DNA from: CAXXOK01 sp963663285
Lineage (GTDB): Bacteria; Bacillota; Clostridia; Christensenellales; Aristaeellaceae
NCBI GenBank assembly: GCA_963663285.2
Contig: CAXXNI010000002.1
Span: forward strand, 1,488,001 to 1,552,000
Direction: 5' to 3'
Length of the DNA: 64,000 nucleotides
This document shows positions 1 to 8,251 of the stretch, in pieces. A model generated the notes under the pieces. That model had not been told where the DNA came from and did no database searches. It saw only the letters and a list, made by a program, of their open reading frames with translations. Position numbers and translations under genes: made by a program. The number at the start of each line of letters is the position of its first letter. Position 1 is the first letter of the stretch.

Positions 1-659
1 CAGGGTTCCGTGCGCTGCACATCAGCGAAAACCGTTCGCACAACAATGTAATTCTTGGCAAAACCAGCCAGAAGCTATTTGGAGAAGATTGCATTACCGA
101 AACCCTTCTGGGGATTCAGTTTGATATTGCGCCGCTCTCTTTTTTTCAGGTCAATCCCGTACAGACGGAGCGCCTGTACGAGCAGGTGCTTTCCTTCGCC
201 GCCCTAACCCATGAAGACCATGTTGTGGACGCATATGCGGGCGCGGGTACGATTGCGCTGTGTATGGCTGCGCATTGCAAGCAAGTAGTTGGGTTGGAGA
301 TCGTACCACAGGCTGTGGAGAGCGCTAAACGCAACGCAGAGAAGAACCACATTCAAAACGCGGTTTTCCATACTGCCGCCGTAGAAGATCGTCTGGTGCA
401 AATGGTGCGAGAGGGGTTCCGCCCCGATGTGGTCGTGCTGGACCCGCCCCGGAAAGGCGTAGAGCCCGCCGTGATCGACGCGATTCTGCAAGCCAAGCCA
501 AAACGCGTTGTTTATGTTAGCTGTCATGTACCTACGCAAGCGCGGGACGCGGCATTGCTGGCCGCGGGAGGCTATCGTTTTGCCGGATGCCAGCCTGTAG
601 ATTTATTCTGCTATGCCGGCGGTATCGAGAACGTGCTTTGTATGGAACTCGCGCACTAA
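1..659 (+). CDS. 23S rRNA (uracil-C5)-methyltransferase, RlmD/RumA type, C-terminal part
   Basis: The 5' end lies outside the window; the frame is open from base 3. The protein transfers a methyl group from S-adenosylmethionine to C5 of a uridine in RNA. The visible part is the Rossmann methyltransferase domain: a glycine-rich AdoMet motif (DAYAGAGTIAL), the DPPRKG motif, and the loop with the nucleophilic cysteine, YVSCHVPTQARD. The family usually has SCNP at that loop; here an H replaces the N, but the cysteine is kept. Whether the target is U1939 or another uridine cannot be told, because the N-terminal TRAM domain and FeS cysteines are not visible. A perfect hairpin follows the stop. Confidence 0.85.
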   Translation, partial: GFRALHISENRSHNNVILGKTSQKLFGEDCITETLLGIQFDIAPLSFFQVNPVQTERLYEQVLSFAALTHEDHVVDAYAGAGTIALCMAAHCKQVVGLEIVPQAVESAKRNAEKNHIQNAVFHTAAVEDRLVQMVREGFRPDVVVLDPPRKGVEPAVIDAILQAKPKRVVYVSCHVPTQARDAALLAAGGYRFAGCQPVDLFCYAGGIENVLCMELAH

Positions 660-676
660 CGCCGCTGCCAATACAC

Positions 677-711
677 AATCACCCTTTCGCCTGTGTGGCG
701 AAAGGGTGATT
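677..711 (+). terminator. Terminator after the rRNA methyltransferase gene
   Basis: Perfect 15-bp inverted repeat (677-691 and 697-711) with a 5-base loop, followed by only a short T stretch. It sits between convergent genes and probably ends transcription of the methyltransferase. Confidence 0.7.
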
Positions 712-778
712 TTACTACAGCTTTAAGTTTTTATAAACCGTATGATGTTCTTTACATGGACAAGGGGTGTTGTCTCTA

Positions 779-1537
779 TTACCTTGTGCTTGCAGCACTT
801 GGAATAGCTGTTAAATAAGCGCTTTCGGTCTCCTGCATCAACAGCTGCAGCGGCGCGTCCGGATCGTTTTTGGCCATCGCCAAAGCTGCTTCCGTTATGA
901 GTCTGTGCCCCGCATCAGTCGGATGAATTCCGTCGGCGCACATCATGCTTTCATAATCCGGCTGCGCTAAAAACGCATCCCGCAAATCCAGCAGACGGCA
1001 GTGCGTCTTTCGGGCTACGTTGCGCATGGCAATGGCATAGCGCTCCTGCCAACGGTAAATATGGTTTACATCATGCAGTGCAGCCAGTATATTTTCCGCA
1101 TTCAATCCCCGGGTTACCCAATCAAAGTACCGTTGCGGGTGTAGCGGGAGTGGCGTTACCAGAAGCGGTTTCATTCCGCGCTCACGAATTTCGTTCACAA
1201 AGGTTGTCAGTCCATCCATATAGTCGGCAAGCGAAACTTTCGCCATCACGGCCTCGTCGGGATGCTCCGCCACATAAGCCCAATCCAAATCGCAATCGTT
1301 GCCGCCAAATTCCACAGCGCAGAGTGCGCCCGGAACAGTGTTGAAATCTGCAAACCATTGCAAACCATCCAGCACAGTTGCGCCCATATTGGAATGGTTA
1401 ACCACTTTACAGCCAAGCGAATCTTGCAGGTGATTGGCACAGCGTTCCCGTGAAATTGCATAGCGCCCCTTTTCTTCATTATATACAATCCCTCTGGCCA
1501 ACGAATCTCCCCAGATGTGGATCTCTGGATAGGTCAC
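779..1537 (-). CDS. SGNH/GDSL-family hydrolase
   Basis: A predicted esterase or lipase-like hydrolase of 252 residues with no signal peptide, so probably cytoplasmic. Block I with the nucleophilic serine is seen as WGDSLARG near residue 10. GGNDCD near residue 80 supplies the oxyanion Gly and Asn. DGIHPTDAGH near residue 208 carries the catalytic Asp and His. The start is GTG with a GAGG ribosome site 6 bases upstream. The gene diverges from the DUF1836 gene, and its promoter (TTGACA, 16 bases, TATACT) is overlapped by a palindrome, suggesting control by that neighbour. Substrate unknown; acyl groups on carbohydrates are common for this family. Confidence 0.82.
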   Translation of the reverse strand: MTYPEIHIWGDSLARGIVYNEEKGRYAISRERCANHLQDSLGCKVVNHSNMGATVLDGLQWFADFNTVPGALCAVEFGGNDCDLDWAYVAEHPDEAVMAKVSLADYMDGLTTFVNEIRERGMKPLLVTPLPLHPQRYFDWVTRGLNAENILAALHDVNHIYRWQERYAIAMRNVARKTHCRLLDLRDAFLAQPDYESMMCADGIHPTDAGHRLITEAALAMAKNDPDAPLQLLMQETESAYLTAIPSAASTR

Positions 1538-1558
1538 GTTACCTCACCGCCTCGTCAT

Positions 1559-1575
1559 CTAGTATTTATTACTAG
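1559..1575. promoter_or_regulatory. Dyad CTAGTA-N5-TACTAG over the hydrolase promoter
   Basis: A 6-5-6 inverted repeat overlapping the -10 element of the minus-strand promoter (TATACT read on the minus strand at 1579-1574). A partial copy, TATACTAGT, lies at 1643-1651 over the -10 of the opposite gene. It is a candidate operator, plausibly for the adjacent DUF1836 protein; this is inference from position. Confidence 0.5.
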
Positions 1576-1601
1576 TATACGCTATGTTTCGTTATTGTCA
1601 A
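1574..1601 (-). promoter_or_regulatory. Sigma-A promoter of the SGNH hydrolase gene
   Basis: Read on the minus strand: TTGACA (1601-1596), a 16-base spacer, then TATACT (1579-1574). Confidence 0.65.
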
Positions 1602-1619
1602 GCGATTTATTGTAAAATC

Positions 1620-1648
1620 TTGTTGTTTTTCATATTACATGCTATACT
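1620..1648 (+). promoter_or_regulatory. Sigma-A promoter of the DUF1836 gene
   Basis: TTGTTG (1620-1625), a 17-base spacer, then TATACT (1643-1648). The -10 overlaps a TATACTAGT motif shared with the divergent promoter. Confidence 0.5.
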
Positions 1649-1680
1649 AGTTGCAACATAATAGGCATGGAGGGCTACCT

Positions 1681-2253
1681 ATGGAAGATCGACAAGCACT
1701 GTTTGCTGCGCGGCTGGAATCCTTCACCCCAATTGCTTGGGACTTGATACCCGATTTCGGGCTGTATATGGATCAGGTTGTAACCTTTGTCGAGCGGCAA
1801 TGCGGCACGCTTTTTATGAAAGGCGAGCGGGTATTTACCCCTTCTATGGTAAATAATTACGTTAAGTTCGGATTGGTCAACCGCCCGGACGGGAAAAAAT
1901 ACGGGCGCGATCAACTGGCGCAATTAATGATGATCTGCGTGCTAAAGCAAACCGCATCCGCCGATGGCATGAAGGCGCTTTTACAACCGCCTGAAGGAAC
2001 AACCATGCAGGCGCATTATGAGCATTTTTGTCAAACTGAAAAAGAGATTTTCTCCGCATTGGGCGAAGCACTGCCTTACCCCTCCCCCATGACATGCGCC
2101 GTGCAGGGTGCAGCATACCAATTTTTACTTGGTGCTCTGCTGGCAAAAGCCCCCGAACCCAAAACCGAACCGCGTACCGAAGGCAAGCAAGCCGCCAAGG
2201 ATGCCCCAAAGCCGGCAGAAGCCAAAGCGGAAAAACAACCTTCAAAAAGTTGA
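1681..2253 (+). CDS. DUF1836 domain protein, predicted DNA-binding regulator
   Basis: 190 residues. The first ~150 residues match the DUF1836 family of Bacillota, whose N-terminal part resembles a MerR-like winged helix (the segment FTPSMVNNYVKFGLV is typical). The last ~35 residues are a low-complexity Lys/Ala/Pro/Glu tail. The function is not established for the family; a transcription role is inferred from fold and context. ATG 1681 was chosen because GGAGG lies 7 bases upstream; a longer frame from a TTG at 1651 has no ribosome site. It is divergent from the SGNH hydrolase and shares a dyad motif with it. Confidence 0.78.
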   Translation: MEDRQALFAARLESFTPIAWDLIPDFGLYMDQVVTFVERQCGTLFMKGERVFTPSMVNNYVKFGLVNRPDGKKYGRDQLAQLMMICVLKQTASADGMKALLQPPEGTTMQAHYEHFCQTEKEIFSALGEALPYPSPMTCAVQGAAYQFLLGALLAKAPEPKTEPRTEGKQAAKDAPKPAEAKAEKQPSKS

Positions 2254-2350
2254 TTTATGCTTCTTGCTTACTATAGAAAAGCTTCTCCTGTTTTGCTTAC
2301 GTTCACCATTTTGACGCTGCAAAGAAAAACCTTATTATGACACACCAAAA

Positions 2351-2382
2351 TGTAACGCCTGCGTATTAGCGCATGCGTTACA
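2351..2382 (+). terminator. Hairpin after the DUF1836 gene
   Basis: TGTAACGC pairs with GCGTTACA, with an inner TGCG/CGCA stem and the loop TATTAG. No strong T run follows, so it is a weak terminator candidate. Confidence 0.4.
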
Positions 2383-2425
2383 TTATTACTGGTTATCGCA
2401 TCAAGCATAAGCTTACTAAGCCTAT

Positions 2426-2484
2426 AAAAAAACAAGCCCGGTTAAAACGGGCACACCAAGAGGTGTGCATCCATCTTAACCGGG
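2426..2484 (-). terminator. Rho-independent terminator of the sugar ABC operon
   Basis: On the minus strand CCCGGTTAA (2484-2476) pairs with TTAACCGGG (2445-2437). Inside is a second hairpin (GCACACC/GGTGTGC, 2468-2451). A T-rich run follows at 2435-2426. It lies about 80 bases after the permease stop codon. Confidence 0.8.
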
Positions 2485-2562
2485 TGCAGTCGGCCAAATA
2501 GGAGGCTTATTCAGTCGGCTCGGTGTCTGTGTCTGTACACAGGCGTTTTGTCCAGGAGGCGC

Positions 2563-3639
2563 TTATTTCTTCACCAGATATTTACGCATATCAATGGCGC
2601 AGGCAATCAGAATAACCGTGCCTTTTATAATGTAAGTCGTATTGCCGCTGATGCCAAGGAACGTCATACCGCTGATGATCAGCTGCATCAGGAACACGCC
2701 GAGTATAACGCCGCTGATACGGCCAATACCACCAACAAAGGATACGCCGCCGATAACGCAGGCTGCGATGGCGTCCAGCTCGTAGTTCAAACCAACCGTG
2801 CCGGTGGATGCGCCCAAGCGGGCTGCTTCGATAAAGCCGGTATAGCCGTATGTCGCGCCCGCCAGCGCAAACACGCCGATAATGACCAGCGTTACATTTA
2901 CACCGGATACCTTGGCCGCTTCCTCGTTGGAACCAACGGCAAACATATTTTTACCGAAACTGGTTTTATTCCATATAAACCACATAATCAACGTTACAAT
3001 TGCCGCAAATGCTACGTAGTTCATTACCGACGTTGTGCCGATTTTAAACATGGAGTGGGTAACGAAATTGGTTGTGTAGCTCACGTCCAGGCTGGAGATC
3101 TGTTTAGCGCTGGAAAGCGTAAGGTACATGCCGTATGTAATCAGCTGGGTAGACAGCGTAACGATAAAGGGATGCAGCTTAAACCGTGCAACACAGAAGC
3201 CGTTGAGCAAGCCCACAATGCCACCGATGATCATCGCGAGCAAAATTACCAGCACCAGGGGCTGCGGGCCGATGTTTTCAAAAAACTTGCCCATTACCCC
3301 GGATTTTTGCAACAGTATCGCGGAGGTAAACGCAGACAAGCCGACAACACGGCCGGCTGACAAGTCCGTACCGGTCAGGATGATCGTGCCCGCAATACCC
3401 AGCGCCATCGGCAAACGGGCTGCCGTAAGCGTAAATATGTTGATGATCGATGCGGTTTTCAGGAAAGCAGGCCGCTGGGTCTGAATATAAATAACCAGAA
3501 TAACAATAATCAGGATCATTGCGTGATCCAGTAACCAGTTGCCCACAAACCGCGTTCTATCCTTGTGGGACATCTCTCTGTACGCTTCCATTCGGCGCGC
3601 GATGCCGCTTTTCGCAGCGGGTTTTTGATTCTTATCCAT
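2563..3639 (-). CDS. Sugar ABC transporter permease, MglC/RbsC family
   Basis: Integral membrane subunit (358 residues) that forms the sugar channel, with about ten hydrophobic segments. It has the family's conserved GTDLSAGRVVGL loop (residues ~80-95) and the EAA-like ALAGATYGYTGFIEAARLG region near residue 260. It is the third gene of a binding protein-ATPase-permease set, 17 bases after the ATPase gene. ATG 3639 was chosen over an upstream in-frame start because AGGGGG precedes it and the upstream residues run into the ATPase gene. The closest functional group is the galactose/methyl-galactoside type; the exact sugar is not certain. Confidence 0.88.
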   Translation of the reverse strand: MDKNQKPAAKSGIARRMEAYREMSHKDRTRFVGNWLLDHAMILIIVILVIYIQTQRPAFLKTASIINIFTLTAARLPMALGIAGTIILTGTDLSAGRVVGLSAFTSAILLQKSGVMGKFFENIGPQPLVLVILLAMIIGGIVGLLNGFCVARFKLHPFIVTLSTQLITYGMYLTLSSAKQISSLDVSYTTNFVTHSMFKIGTTSVMNYVAFAAIVTLIMWFIWNKTSFGKNMFAVGSNEEAAKVSGVNVTLVIIGVFALAGATYGYTGFIEAARLGASTGTVGLNYELDAIAACVIGGVSFVGGIGRISGVILGVFLMQLIISGMTFLGISGNTTYIIKGTVILIACAIDMRKYLVKK

Positions 3640-3656
3640 ATTGAAGCGCTCCCCCT

Positions 3657-5168
3657 TTATACGTATTTGGCCGCCAGGGTCATTATTTCTTCCTGCGTTG
3701 TTTGGTTCGCGTCCACCTCGCCTGCCAGCCTGCCGCCGGACATTACAATAATGCGGCTGCATACGCCAAGCAGTTCGGGCATTTCGGACGATACCATGAT
3801 AACGGATTTGCCTTCTCTGGCCATTTCCATAATCAACTGGTAAATTTCAAATTTCGCGCCCACATCGATACCGCGGGTCGGTTCGTCCAACAGGAAAATA
3901 TCGGGATTGGTCAAGAGCCAGCGTCCGAAAATGACTTTCTGCTGGTTGCCGCCGGACAGTGCGCGGATTTTCGTCATCTGCGTCGGCGTTTTAATACGCA
4001 TGGCGTTAATCGACCATTCCGTTTTTTCCTTCATTTCTTTATCGCGCAGGTATAAATGGTGATGCACATAACGCTTCAAGCTGGATATGACTGTATTTTC
4101 ACGAATGCTCAGAATGTTGAAAATACCGGTGGCACGGCGTTCTTCTGTTACCATGGCAAAGCCGTTTGCGATGGCTTCAGTTGGTGAGTGGTTACCGATT
4201 TGCACCCCGTCTTTATATATCGTTCCTTCTTTACGGGTTGCTATGCCAAAAATATTCTCCAATAACTCTGTGCGTCCGGAACCGTCCAAGCCAGCCACGC
4301 CCAGTATTTCACCCTTGTTAAGTTCAAAACTGACGCCCTTCAGGTCGGAATATAGCGCGGTAAGGCCGTCGACCTTCATAACGCATTCATCGGTAACGGT
4401 GTAGTCCTTCGGCGGGAAGCGGTTGGTCAGTTCACGTCCAACCATCAACCGGATAATCTCGTTCATCGTCAGCTCGCTGGCAGGGCGCGTTGCCACCCAT
4501 TGACCATCGCGCATAATGGTTACTTCATCCGATATCCGAAGGATTTCCTCCATTTTATGAGAAATATAAATAATCCCGCAGCCGCGGTCACGCAGCATAT
4601 TGATAATCCTAAACAGGTGCTCCACTTCCTGCTCTGTTAAGGAGGAAGTGGGTTCGTCAAACACAATCACCTTGGCATTGAAGGATACCGCTTTGGCGAT
4701 TTCCACCATCTGCCGCTGGGATACGGGCATCGTACTCATAATCGTTTTGGGGTTTACATCGATTTCCAGCTCGTTAAAAACCTTCATCGTCTCGTCAAAC
4801 ATTTTCTTTTGCGAAACAACGGGTACTCCTTTTTTCACCATTGGATAACGGCCCAGCCAAATGTTATCCATTACGCTGCGTTTCAGCGCCTGGTTCAGCT
4901 CCTGGTGTACCATTGCAACGCCGTTATCCAGCGCTTCCCGGCTGGATTTAAAGTTCACTTCCCGGTCATTCAGGTAAATATGACCGGCATCTTTGTTATA
5001 AATGCCAAATAAACATTTCATCAGCGTCGATTTTCCGGCGCCGTTTTCACCCATCAAAGCATGTACTGTCCCCGCTTTAACGGTAATCGAAACGTCGTCC
5101 AGCGCTTTCACGCCCGGAAAGCTTTTTTGGATGCCCTCCATGCGGAGTAAAGCCGTATTGTTTTCCAT
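3657..5168 (-). CDS. Sugar ABC transporter ATP-binding protein, MglA/RbsA family
   Basis: 503 residues with two fused nucleotide-binding domains, as usual for the family. Domain 1 has Walker A GENGAGKST near residue 40 and Walker B VIFDEPTSSL near 165. Its signature is the degenerate PVSQRQMVEIAK. Domain 2 has the altered Walker A GLDGSGRTE near 285, signature LSGGNQQKV near 400, and Walker B IFLLDEPTRGID. The pattern of one good site and one degenerate site is typical of these importers. ATG 5168 follows GGGGGA; an upstream frame extension lacks a ribosome site. It lies between the binding protein and permease genes, with a 195-base gap on the binding-protein side. Confidence 0.9.
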   Translation of the reverse strand: MENNTALLRMEGIQKSFPGVKALDDVSITVKAGTVHALMGENGAGKSTLMKCLFGIYNKDAGHIYLNDREVNFKSSREALDNGVAMVHQELNQALKRSVMDNIWLGRYPMVKKGVPVVSQKKMFDETMKVFNELEIDVNPKTIMSTMPVSQRQMVEIAKAVSFNAKVIVFDEPTSSLTEQEVEHLFRIINMLRDRGCGIIYISHKMEEILRISDEVTIMRDGQWVATRPASELTMNEIIRLMVGRELTNRFPPKDYTVTDECVMKVDGLTALYSDLKGVSFELNKGEILGVAGLDGSGRTELLENIFGIATRKEGTIYKDGVQIGNHSPTEAIANGFAMVTEERRATGIFNILSIRENTVISSLKRYVHHHLYLRDKEMKEKTEWSINAMRIKTPTQMTKIRALSGGNQQKVIFGRWLLTNPDIFLLDEPTRGIDVGAKFEIYQLIMEMAREGKSVIMVSSEMPELLGVCSRIIVMSGGRLAGEVDANQTTQEEIMTLAAKYV

Positions 5169-5314
5169 CCGTGGTCCCCCTTTCCGCATCATCCATTTCG
5201 CGGCGTGCAAATCCGGCACGCCCTGATACGCCCATCCCGTTTGCGGTTAAGCAAAACAGCCAATAACAACGGTGCCATGATCGCGTCATGCGTCCGTTGT
5301 CAGTTGTTAAATTT

Positions 5315-5345
5315 GGGGGGAGGAGCGCTCCCGCCCCTCCCTCCG
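5315..5345 (-). promoter_or_regulatory. GC-rich stem between the binding protein and ATPase genes
   Basis: A run of six G (5315-5320), the palindrome GGAGCGCTCC (5322-5331) and a C-rich block form a strong stem in the minus-strand transcript just after the binding-protein stop. Such stems often stabilise the upstream mRNA or cause partial termination, giving more binding protein than transporter. That role is inferred. Confidence 0.4.
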
Positions 5346-5363
5346 AAGCATTCGCCTGTCTGC

Positions 5364-6431
5364 TTATTCGGCTTCGCCGGTGTAAACAGCGTAAGGAATG
5401 TTGACCTTCCAGTTATCAACGATTTCATAGCTCTCGTTGAGGTTTGCGAACTTGTCTTCGCCGGCGATGATATTGGCAGCGATGGTCGCAATGGCGTCTG
5501 CCATGCCAACCGCATCCTGCTTGATGGTGCCGGTCATGCGGCCGGTCGCAATCAGCTCTTTGGCGGTATCGGTCGCGTCAACGCCGAATACGGGAATTAC
5601 TTTATCGCCTTCCACGCCGGTGTTGTAGCCGGCATTGGTCAGCGCGTTCACAGCGCCCAGCGCCATGTCGTCGTTGTTGCAGATAACCAGTTCAACCATG
5701 TTGCCATTGGCTTCGTTATACTGCGCCAGAATGGTCTGCATGTATTCGAAGGAAGCCTGATTGGACCACGTGCCGTTTTGGTCAACAAGGTATTTGTTAT
5801 CATTGCTCTCATCGTAGAAAACCAACTCAGGTTTGCCGGCAGCGGTCAGCACGGTGTTGGCGTCTTCCACGCCGTACTTGGTGCGCGCGATGGCTTCCTG
5901 ATTGGATTCGTCTCCCTTGAACATTACGTAGGAGATAACACCGTCGCCGTTCAAGTCGATCGCATCATAGTTGTCCACAACATACTGGCCAATCATTTTG
6001 CCCTGCATAATGCCGGCCTGCTCGTAGTTGGTGCCTACGAATACGCACTTGTCATAGCTGGTAACAACCGCTTCGCTTACCGAGCGGTTGAAGAACACCA
6101 ACGGGATATCCGCAGCTTTTGCGTTGTCCACAACGTTCTGGGCAATGCCGTCCGCGCCGGTTTCGCAAATGTTAACAGCCAACAGGCTGGCGCCACTGGC
6201 GATCGCCGTGCTGATCTGATCCGTCTGCGTCTGCTGGGTCGCATTGGCATCCTGATCCACAAAGTTCAGGCTCTTGGCGGTCAGCGCTTCATCCAAAGCG
6301 GAACGCACGCTGGACAGATAAACGTCGCTGAAGGTATACCAGAATACATACGTGTCGCCTTCCGCGCTAGCACTTACGCCGAAAGTAAGCAGCATGGCCA
6401 AAGCCAGGGCAAGAGAAAGAATCTTCTTCAT
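5364..6431 (-). CDS. Sugar-binding protein of the MglB family
   Basis: Extracytoplasmic sugar-binding subunit (355 residues) of the adjacent importer. An N-terminal signal sequence ends near ASA at residue 23; no lipobox cysteine is seen. Family features: an EF-hand-like calcium loop DLNGDGVIS (~150), VFFNR (~110), NNDDMALGA (~265) and FGVDAT (~298). Compared with the galactose/glucose-binding protein as I recall it, the ligand-binding H-x-D-x3-R is N-x-E-x3-R here (ESNQEAIAR), so the sugar may differ. First gene of the importer operon; start ATG 6431 has GAGGAGAGG upstream. It diverges from the response regulator gene. Confidence 0.87.
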   Translation of the reverse strand: MKKILSLALALAMLLTFGVSASAEGDTYVFWYTFSDVYLSSVRSALDEALTAKSLNFVDQDANATQQTQTDQISTAIASGASLLAVNICETGADGIAQNVVDNAKAADIPLVFFNRSVSEAVVTSYDKCVFVGTNYEQAGIMQGKMIGQYVVDNYDAIDLNGDGVISYVMFKGDESNQEAIARTKYGVEDANTVLTAAGKPELVFYDESNDNKYLVDQNGTWSNQASFEYMQTILAQYNEANGNMVELVICNNDDMALGAVNALTNAGYNTGVEGDKVIPVFGVDATDTAKELIATGRMTGTIKQDAVGMADAIATIAANIIAGEDKFANLNESYEIVDNWKVNIPYAVYTGEAE

Positions 6432-6484
6432 TTGAATAACCTCTCCTCGTTCAATTTATGCAATACGCATATCGCATTTGCCTT

Positions 6485-6490
6485 ATTATA
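6485..6490 (-). promoter_or_regulatory. -10 element of the sugar importer operon
   Basis: TATAAT on the minus strand, about 55 bases upstream of the binding-protein start. No good -35 box is visible at normal spacing, which would fit a promoter that needs an activator such as the divergently encoded YesN-type regulator. Confidence 0.45.
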
Positions 6491-6564
6491 GCGTTTATCG
6501 CCCAATCATGACATTCGTTTTCCGACTGACAATTATAGATTTCCTATTTTCTTATCGCCGAATA

Positions 6565-6594
6565 TTGCAAATAATATGAAAATTAAGGTAAACT
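6565..6594 (+). promoter_or_regulatory. Promoter of the two-component/binding protein operon
   Basis: TTGCAA (6565-6570), an 18-base spacer, TAAACT (6589-6594), then a GGAGG ribosome site before ATG 6617. Confidence 0.45.
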
Positions 6595-6616
6595 ATTACC
6601 CATGGAGGACGTAAAA

Positions 6617-8251
6617 ATGTACAATCTGATGCTTGTTGATGATGAATCCGACATTCGCGAAGGCCTGCAGGAGATCATCCATTTTGAGGAACTGGGTTTT
6701 CAGGTCGTCGGCGAAGCGGAAAACGGAATTGAGGCTTTGCAGATTTGCGAAGCACTCAACCCCGACGTGGTCATTACCGACATTCGCATGCCGCTGATGG
6801 ACGGCATTACCATGTGCCGCGAGATGAAAAAAATATTACCGATGGCGCACTTTATCATATTAAGTGGATATGATGATTTTGAGTACGCCCAGCAGGCCAT
6901 TGAAATCAGCAGCATGCGCTATTTATTAAAGCCGATTACTTCAATTGAATTTACCAAAATACTCACCAACATCCGTAAAACGCTGGATGAAGAGTTCGAC
7001 CAGCGGCGAAACCTGACGATGCTCAAGCAGCATTTCCAAACCAGCCTGCCGTTGCTGCGCGATATGATGCTGTCCTCGCTGGTATCCGGGGCCATGCCCG
7101 TGGATGCGGCACAGCGCGCCGCACAGCGCTATTCCGTCGATCTGGAAGCGAAGCAGTACGTTGTGGCGCTGCTGCGGATCGCCGGAAACGGCAGGCATAC
7201 CCCGCAAGGCGCGATTGACGACCCCGATCTGCTGTGGGTCGCCATACAGAATATTGCACACGATGTGCTGCTGCGCAGGCATAAAGTACAATTTTTTCAC
7301 CATAACAGCGACGAGATCGGCATCCTATTCCTGTTGCCCGCCACTGACGACGCGGAATTTGCCGGCGTGCTGACTGTGTTGGAAGAAACGCAGAAAAATA
7401 TAGAGCATTACCTGTCCACCAAAGTATACGTCGGGGTCAGTGCGCCCTGCAGCCGTCTGGATCAACTCAATGTCTACGCCAAACAGGCGCTTTCCGCGCT
7501 GGATCAAAGCAGTATTCTGGCGGATGGTCAGGTGGTTTGCGTCACAGGCCTTGCAGACCACAACCGGCAGGAGCCTGTCGCAGATCCGCAAACGCTGCGT
7601 GCGCTGGCCAACGCCCTGAAAACCTATAACCACGAAGAGTGTAAAAAGCTGATTGATGATTTGCTGGATGCACTGGTACAGTCCAAGCCGACCCCGCGCA
7701 TGTACCGCACCTATATGATAGATGTTTGCGTCACCCTGATGCGCAGGGCACGGGACATCGTGACCGACTCGGAAGAGGAACCCGACAGCTTTGAAAAAAC
7801 ACTGGATGCGCTGATGCATTGTCCTCCGGTACAACAGGCGCGGCAATTGCTATACGACTACTGCGATGCATTGATTCGCGCCATCGATATCAGCCGGATC
7901 AGCAGCAGTCAAAAACTGATTAATCAGGCAACCGAAATACTGATTGCTCACTACGATCAGGAGGATATGAGTATTGAAACCATCTGCCGGCAGCTGCACA
8001 TTTCCACCAGTTATTTCAGCGTGCTGTTTAAACGGGAAACCGGCAAGACCTTCCACCAGTATCTGGTGCATCTGCGCATGGACAAAGCCATGACCATGCT
8101 GGCCGTTGGCATGGAGAAAACCGCAGAGGTAGCGCAGGCGGTGGGCATCCCCGACCCCAGTTATTTCAGCTATGCTTTTAAGAAACATTTTGGCATGTCG
8201 CCATCACAGGCGCGCAGGAAACGGGGGCAGCAAGATTGCGCAGATTCGTAA
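6617..8251 (+). CDS. AraC-type response regulator (YesN family)
   Basis: 544 residues. The N-terminal receiver domain has the acidic pair DD at residues 8-9, the phosphorylatable Asp55 in ITDIRMP, and the conserved Lys in LLKPIT near residue 104. A ~300-residue linker follows, then a C-terminal AraC/XylS double helix-turn-helix (about 440-540). Presumably phosphorylated by the next gene's kinase, it would activate sugar uptake genes, most likely the divergent ABC operon. ATG 6617 is chosen over 6602 because GGAGG lies 8 bases before it. The coding region overlaps the kinase gene by 16 bases, implying coupled translation. Confidence 0.9.
   Translation: MYNLMLVDDESDIREGLQEIIHFEELGFQVVGEAENGIEALQICEALNPDVVITDIRMPLMDGITMCREMKKILPMAHFIILSGYDDFEYAQQAIEISSMRYLLKPITSIEFTKILTNIRKTLDEEFDQRRNLTMLKQHFQTSLPLLRDMMLSSLVSGAMPVDAAQRAAQRYSVDLEAKQYVVALLRIAGNGRHTPQGAIDDPDLLWVAIQNIAHDVLLRRHKVQFFHHNSDEIGILFLLPATDDAEFAGVLTVLEETQKNIEHYLSTKVYVGVSAPCSRLDQLNVYAKQALSALDQSSILADGQVVCVTGLADHNRQEPVADPQTLRALANALKTYNHEECKKLIDDLLDALVQSKPTPRMYRTYMIDVCVTLMRRARDIVTDSEEEPDSFEKTLDALMHCPPVQQARQLLYDYCDALIRAIDISRISSSQKLINQATEILIAHYDQEDMSIETICRQLHISTSYFSVLFKRETGKTFHQYLVHLRMDKAMTMLAVGMEKTAEVAQAVGIPDPSYFSYAFKKHFGMSPSQARRKRGQQDCADS

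Noticed and set aside
2548..3360. Plus-strand open frame opposite the sugar permease gene
   Set aside because: Antisense shadow with repetitive Asn/Ala/His-rich translation and no initiation signal.
5205..6491. Long plus-strand open frame (428 codons) opposite the sugar-binding protein gene
   Set aside because: Its composition is that of an antisense shadow (rich in Val, Arg, His), it has no ribosome site, and the minus-strand protein is a clear MglB homologue.
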